The notes under the pieces are model-generated. The model ran no database searches. It was not told the origin of the DNA and was given only the letters and a program-made list of their open reading frames with translations. A stretch of DNA of 64,000 nt from an uncultured Aquimarina sp. (lineage in GTDB: Bacteria; Bacteroidota; Bacteroidia; Flavobacteriales; Flavobacteriaceae), in contig CANMLG010000009.1 in NCBI GenBank assembly GCA_947498765.1, forward strand, positions 94,365 to 158,364. The letters are read 5' to 3'. Both the position numbers and the translations under genes were made by a program. The first letter of the stretch is position 1. Every line of letters begins with the position of its first letter. This document shows positions 60,201 to 64,000 of this stretch, piece after piece.

Positions 60201-62567
60201 ATGAAAACCATAACAACACTTTTAATTGCCTTTGTTTGTTCAATTAGTTTTGGACAAACTTTTACAGGAAAAATAGTCGACAAACAAAACCAACCTATTC
60301 CATTTGCCAATGTGGTTGCAAAAAGAGCAACTGATAATTCACTAATTACAGGTGTGATTTCTGACAAAAATGGAGAGTTTTCTATCAACCTAAAGAAAGG
60401 AAATAGGTATTTAGAAATTAGTTTTGTTGGATTTACAACACAAAAAATAAATCCTACTCAATTTAATATTGGAACAATTGTTTTGGAAGAAGACGGGCAA
60501 CAACTAGAAGAAGTAGTAATTACAGCTCGAAAAAAACTGATTCAACAAAAAGTAGATAGATTAGTTTTTAACGTGGGAAACACAGTTGCAGGTAAAGGCG
60601 GAACAGCGATTGATGCATTAAAGGCTACACCAAGTATAAATGTAGATGCGGATAATTTAACCATTGTAGGAAAAGGAAATGTACGAGTAATGGTTAATGA
60701 TAGAATTGTACAATTATCAGGAAATGAATTAAACGCTTATTTGAATACTATCGCATCCGATGATATTAAAAATATTGAAGTGATTACAACACCTCCATCT
60801 AAATACGATGCAGAAGGTGATAGCGGATTGATTAATATTGTGCTAAAAAAATCAAAAGAGAATAGTTGGAATAATCAAATCAGAACTTCGTATACCCAAG
60901 CAACATTTCCTTTACTTACTGTTGGAAACACATTTAATTACAATAAAAATAAAGTAAGTTTAGTTGCTTCTTTAAATGGAACCAAAGGAAATACAGCTCA
61001 ATTCAATCAATTTGATATTATTTATCCATCTGCTTCCACGGCGACAAATCTTGATATGAAAAATAAAGAAGGAAGGGTTTCGGGTAGATTTGGTTTAGAT
61101 TATGATGTAACAAACAATGCTAGTGTAGGAGTTTTATATTCAGGATCATATGAAGATAAGGGTATTACTGATCAGGGAAGAACATTAACAGCTGATGGAA
61201 ATGGAACATTTACTGACAATTTAGGTAATGCTGAGTTGACAAATGAAAATCACTCAATAAATGCGCATTATATTCAAAAGTTAGATACGCTTGGAAGAAA
61301 ATTATCTGTTGATGTTGATTATTTTAATTTCAAAAATGTGAATACTAGAAATTTTAGCAGCGAACAGTTTATTACAAATCCTAGTTTTTTTGAAGCAGAA
61401 AATAGTACGAATCAAAAAGTTAAAAATTATAGTGGTAGAATAGATGTTCAACATCCAAGTAAATGGGGGAATTTTTCTTATGGAGCTAAAACGACATTTA
61501 CCAAAACTGATAGTGATGTGTCATTTTATAATAAAACTACAGGAACACCAGTTTTTGATCCAACACAAAGTAATGAGTTTATGTATTCAGAAAATATTAA
61601 TGCTTTGTATGCTGATGTATCTAAACCATTAGGAAAAAAATGGCAAACAAAAATCGGATTACGTTTTGAAAATACGAGAACAAAAGGAGTTTCAAAAACA
61701 AATAATCAAACAAATCTTAATTCATACAACAAGTTGTTTCCATCTGTTTTTGTAGGATATAACCCGAGTAAAGAAAACATGTTTAATTTAAGTTATAGTA
61801 GAAGAATTAAACGACCTAGTTTCGAACTTTTAAATCCGTTTCGTTTTTATATCAACTCTATTTCATATCAAGAAGGAAATCCGTTTTTAAATCCTCAAAT
61901 TTCTGAAAACTTAGAATTTAAACACACCTATAAAGGAAAACTTATTAGTAAGGCATTTGTAAGTTATGTAGATGATGGGTATTTCAATATTATTAGAGCT
62001 GAAGATGACGCTCAACAAAGAATTGTAGTAACCTATGAAAACTTTTTTAAAGCTTACAACTATGGGTTAACAGAAACTTTTTTATATAATCCAACAAAAT
62101 GGTGGAATATGACTACCCAAGCCACATTATCGAGAATGGATACACGTTATAAAGATGGCTTTAATTTAGATGCCGAATTATTAAGTGGTTGGAATTTTCA
62201 ACTGTATAATAGAAATGCATTTCATTTAAATGAAGCAAAAACCATACAAGCAGAAACAACTTTGATTTATGCCTCTCCGCAGAAATTAATGTATTTTTCA
62301 GTCTCAGAAATGGTTAATCTAGATTTAGGTTTAAAGTTTTCGTTACTTGATAAAAAATTAAATTGTACGCTTGCCATAAATGATATTTTAAAACAAAGAG
62401 CTACAAGTGTAAATACAAAAACGAACGGTATTGATCAGACTTATTATAGTTATTTTGATACTCGAAGTTTTAAGATTAGTTTAAACTATAGTTTTGGAAA
62501 TAAAAAGATAAAGGTTAAGCAACATAATTCAGGAAACGAAGACGAACAAAACAGAGCAAAAAAATAA
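60201..62567 (+). CDS. TonB-dependent-receptor-like outer-membrane barrel protein
   Basis: The 788-residue protein has a signal peptide (MKTITTLLIAFVCSISFGQ), a carboxypeptidase-regulatory-like domain (GKIVDKQNQPIPFANVVA), a plug-like region (GGTAIDALKATPSINVDADN and ITTPPSKYDAEGDSGLINI) and an outer-membrane barrel of the OMP_b-brl_3 type. The start is the ATG at 60201; earlier codons run into the intron. The next two genes encode a LytS-type kinase and a response regulator, a trio common in flavobacteria. Ligand is unknown. Confidence 0.85.
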   Translation: MKTITTLLIAFVCSISFGQTFTGKIVDKQNQPIPFANVVAKRATDNSLITGVISDKNGEFSINLKKGNRYLEISFVGFTTQKINPTQFNIGTIVLEEDGQQLEEVVITARKKLIQQKVDRLVFNVGNTVAGKGGTAIDALKATPSINVDADNLTIVGKGNVRVMVNDRIVQLSGNELNAYLNTIASDDIKNIEVITTPPSKYDAEGDSGLINIVLKKSKENSWNNQIRTSYTQATFPLLTVGNTFNYNKNKVSLVASLNGTKGNTAQFNQFDIIYPSASTATNLDMKNKEGRVSGRFGLDYDVTNNASVGVLYSGSYEDKGITDQGRTLTADGNGTFTDNLGNAELTNENHSINAHYIQKLDTLGRKLSVDVDYFNFKNVNTRNFSSEQFITNPSFFEAENSTNQKVKNYSGRIDVQHPSKWGNFSYGAKTTFTKTDSDVSFYNKTTGTPVFDPTQSNEFMYSENINALYADVSKPLGKKWQTKIGLRFENTRTKGVSKTNNQTNLNSYNKLFPSVFVGYNPSKENMFNLSYSRRIKRPSFELLNPFRFYINSISYQEGNPFLNPQISENLEFKHTYKGKLISKAFVSYVDDGYFNIIRAEDDAQQRIVVTYENFFKAYNYGLTETFLYNPTKWWNMTTQATLSRMDTRYKDGFNLDAELLSGWNFQLYNRNAFHLNEAKTIQAETTLIYASPQKLMYFSVSEMVNLDLGLKFSLLDKKLNCTLAINDILKQRATSVNTKTNGIDQTYYSYFDTRSFKISLNYSFGNKKIKVKQHNSGNEDEQNRAKK

Positions 62568-62658
62568 CTAATTCAAATTAAGGATATTTAAAGAATTGAA
62601 GACTTAAAATAGCTTTTAAACTAAACAGGTATTTTGTAACTCTAAAAATGATATAGAA

Positions 62659-63690
62659 GTGAAAATTTTCAATCAAAAAATAAATCTAAACCAAGTTTTA
62701 CTAGTAATTATATTATTATTAATAAGCAACGGTGCTAAAATTTTTATGTTTTACAGCTTACGAACTGATAATAGTAGCGATATTGATTTTTACGATTATT
62801 TCGATCATCTATCTGTTTTAATATTTTCGATACTTTCAGTACTGTCGGTACTAGTTTCTTGGAAATTTATTAATAAAGTAGATGCTACCAATACCATGCT
62901 AAAATTTATAAAGGTTTATGTGTTCTCTTTTGTCATATTTACCTTTATAGGTGTTATTATCGATTATACAGTTTTACATGTTCTTTTAAGTGGCAAACTA
63001 GAGTATGATATTGTTGGTAGAATTATAAATACATTGTCTGTTGCATTTATACTTGTCGATATTTTCGCACTTACTTCAGCGTTTTTATATTTCAGACAAT
63101 TACAAACTACTGCACTAGAGTTAGAGCAAACAGAAAAAGAAAAAGCAATGCTACAGTCGCAAATGCTTCAGAAAAATTTAGAACCTCACTTTTTATTCAA
63201 CAACTTAAGCTTTTTATCTGGTTTAGCAAGAAAGAAACCAGAACAAATAGAAGGTTTTATCGACGATTTTTCCGATGTATATCGTTACTATTTAAAACAT
63301 GGAAAAAAACAATTGGTTGAATTAGAAAATGAAATTTCTTTTTTAAAAAATTATATGCGTTTAATGGAAAAGCGCTTTGATAATGCGTATCAAATAGAAA
63401 ACAGTATTGAAAATACAGATGGTTTTATTGTTCCTTGTTCATTACAATTATGTGTTGAAAATGCGATAAAACACAATAAAGGGAGTAAGGAAAACCCATT
63501 ACTGATTTCACTTTCGAGAAAAGAAGATAAAATTTTAGTAATAAACAAATTAAACAAAGTAGATTTTACAATAGGAACAGGTACAGGGAATAATTATCTT
63601 GAACGTCAATACCAAATCCATTTTAATAAAGATGTTGTTTTTACCGAAACGGATAATGAATTTATTGTTGAAATCCCGATAATTTATTAA
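62659..63690 (+). CDS. LytS-type sensor histidine kinase
   Basis: The 343-residue protein has four membrane segments in its first 150 residues, a short coiled-coil (LEQTEKEKAMLQSQMLQKNL) and a His_kinase domain with the phospho-acceptor in LEPHFLFNNLSFLSGLARK, followed by an ATPase region (LCVENAIKHNKGS and GTGTGNNYLERQY). The start is GTG because no ATG is in frame nearby. It pairs with the LytTR-type regulator gene that starts 2 bases later. Confidence 0.9.
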   Translation: MKIFNQKINLNQVLLVIILLLISNGAKIFMFYSLRTDNSSDIDFYDYFDHLSVLIFSILSVLSVLVSWKFINKVDATNTMLKFIKVYVFSFVIFTFIGVIIDYTVLHVLLSGKLEYDIVGRIINTLSVAFILVDIFALTSAFLYFRQLQTTALELEQTEKEKAMLQSQMLQKNLEPHFLFNNLSFLSGLARKKPEQIEGFIDDFSDVYRYYLKHGKKQLVELENEISFLKNYMRLMEKRFDNAYQIENSIENTDGFIVPCSLQLCVENAIKHNKGSKENPLLISLSRKEDKILVINKLNKVDFTIGTGTGNNYLERQYQIHFNKDVVFTETDNEFIVEIPIIY

Positions 63691-63692
63691 AT

Positions 63693-63935
63693 ATGAAAGT
63701 CTTAATTATAGAAGATGAAGTTATTAATATCGAAATTATCACAGATCATATTTTGCGATATAACGATAAAATTGAAATTGTAGCTTCGTTAAAAAGTAAA
63801 GAAGAAGTTGAAAAATGGTATCAAACAAATGAACAAGTAGATGTAGTGTTTTCTGATATTGAATTGTTAGATGGAAATGTGTTTTCTCTATTAAAGACTA
63901 ACATTATAAAATCCTCTATTATTTGGACTACCTAG
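63693..63935 (+). pseudogene. Response regulator receiver domain, truncated
   Basis: The 80-residue frame MKVLIIEDEVINIEIITDHI ends at TAG after SSIIWTT. The acidic pocket (EDE) and phospho-Asp region (DVVFSDIELLDGNVF) are present, but the last part of the receiver fold and the LytTR DNA-binding domain (normally to about 240 residues) are absent. No continuation appears in any frame in the last 65 bases of the window, so the gene is cut by an insertion or deletion at about 63930. Confidence 0.75.
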
Positions 63936-64000
63936 TAAATTTGGTATAAATTACTAAGCGACTTTTATATAGTTATTAATTTTAATTTCTAATTCTTTTT

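Overview
The window looks like the chromosome of a marine flavobacterium (Bacteroidota, Flavobacteriaceae). The DNA is AT-rich. Promoters that can be read follow the Bacteroidetes pattern TTG-N19-TAnnTTTG, for example before rplU and tRNA-Asp. There is a type IX secretion component (PorZ-like), a type IX-sorted secreted protein, the gliding lipoprotein GldD, several TonB-dependent or related outer-membrane receptors, a bL21 protein with a helix-hairpin-helix tail, and many family proteins typical of this group (DUF4301, DUF2452, TIGR03643, DUF2256). No rRNA genes, CRISPR arrays, phage modules or complete transposase genes were seen.

Region 1-34 kb is mostly conserved housekeeping sequence: the end of a peptide transporter, thioredoxin-like protein, ComEC, NadD-Gmk-YicC, thioesterase, EamA transporter, ArsC-like protein, DinB, PorZ-like-RecO-TonB receptor, LeuB, a seven-repeat lectin-like lipoprotein, a large outer-membrane protein, DUF4301, a phosphopantetheinyl transferase, AhcY, NudK, RNase G, a tiny basic protein, HU, MutY, Ssb, GldD, bL21-bL27, Mrp-NifU and others. 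Several hairpin terminators separate these units.

Region 34-45 kb holds a PAP2 phosphatase, an FKBP lipoprotein, two tandem seven-bladed lactonase paralogues each preceded by a strong inverted repeat, thioredoxin, Tag glycosylase, a DUF58 protein, tRNA-Asp, a large secreted beta-helix protein with a perfect 24-bp palindrome just before its start, and a BvgS-like hybrid sensor kinase.

Region 45.5-52.5 kb starts with a secreted protein gene bracketed by two copies of a MITE-like repeat. It continues with a tightly overlapping light-related operon: DUF2452, TIGR03643, a photolyase FAD-domain protein, a photolyase/cryptochrome, a flavin reductase, a DUF2256 mini-gene whose second Cys codon is TGA, and a photolyase of the iron-sulfur (FeS-BCP) type that lacks the usual C-terminal Cys ligands.

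Region 55-60.1 kb is accessory. Short genes all lie on the minus strand, and the three most upstream gene boundaries carry copies or fragments of one ORF-less group II intron in the opposite orientation. The most complete copy (532 nt) lies exactly at a TTGT^T site in an attC-like sequence. This resembles an integron-type cassette array invaded by attC-targeting group II introns, although no integrase is visible. The window ends with an outer-membrane receptor, a LytS-type kinase and a truncated response regulator.
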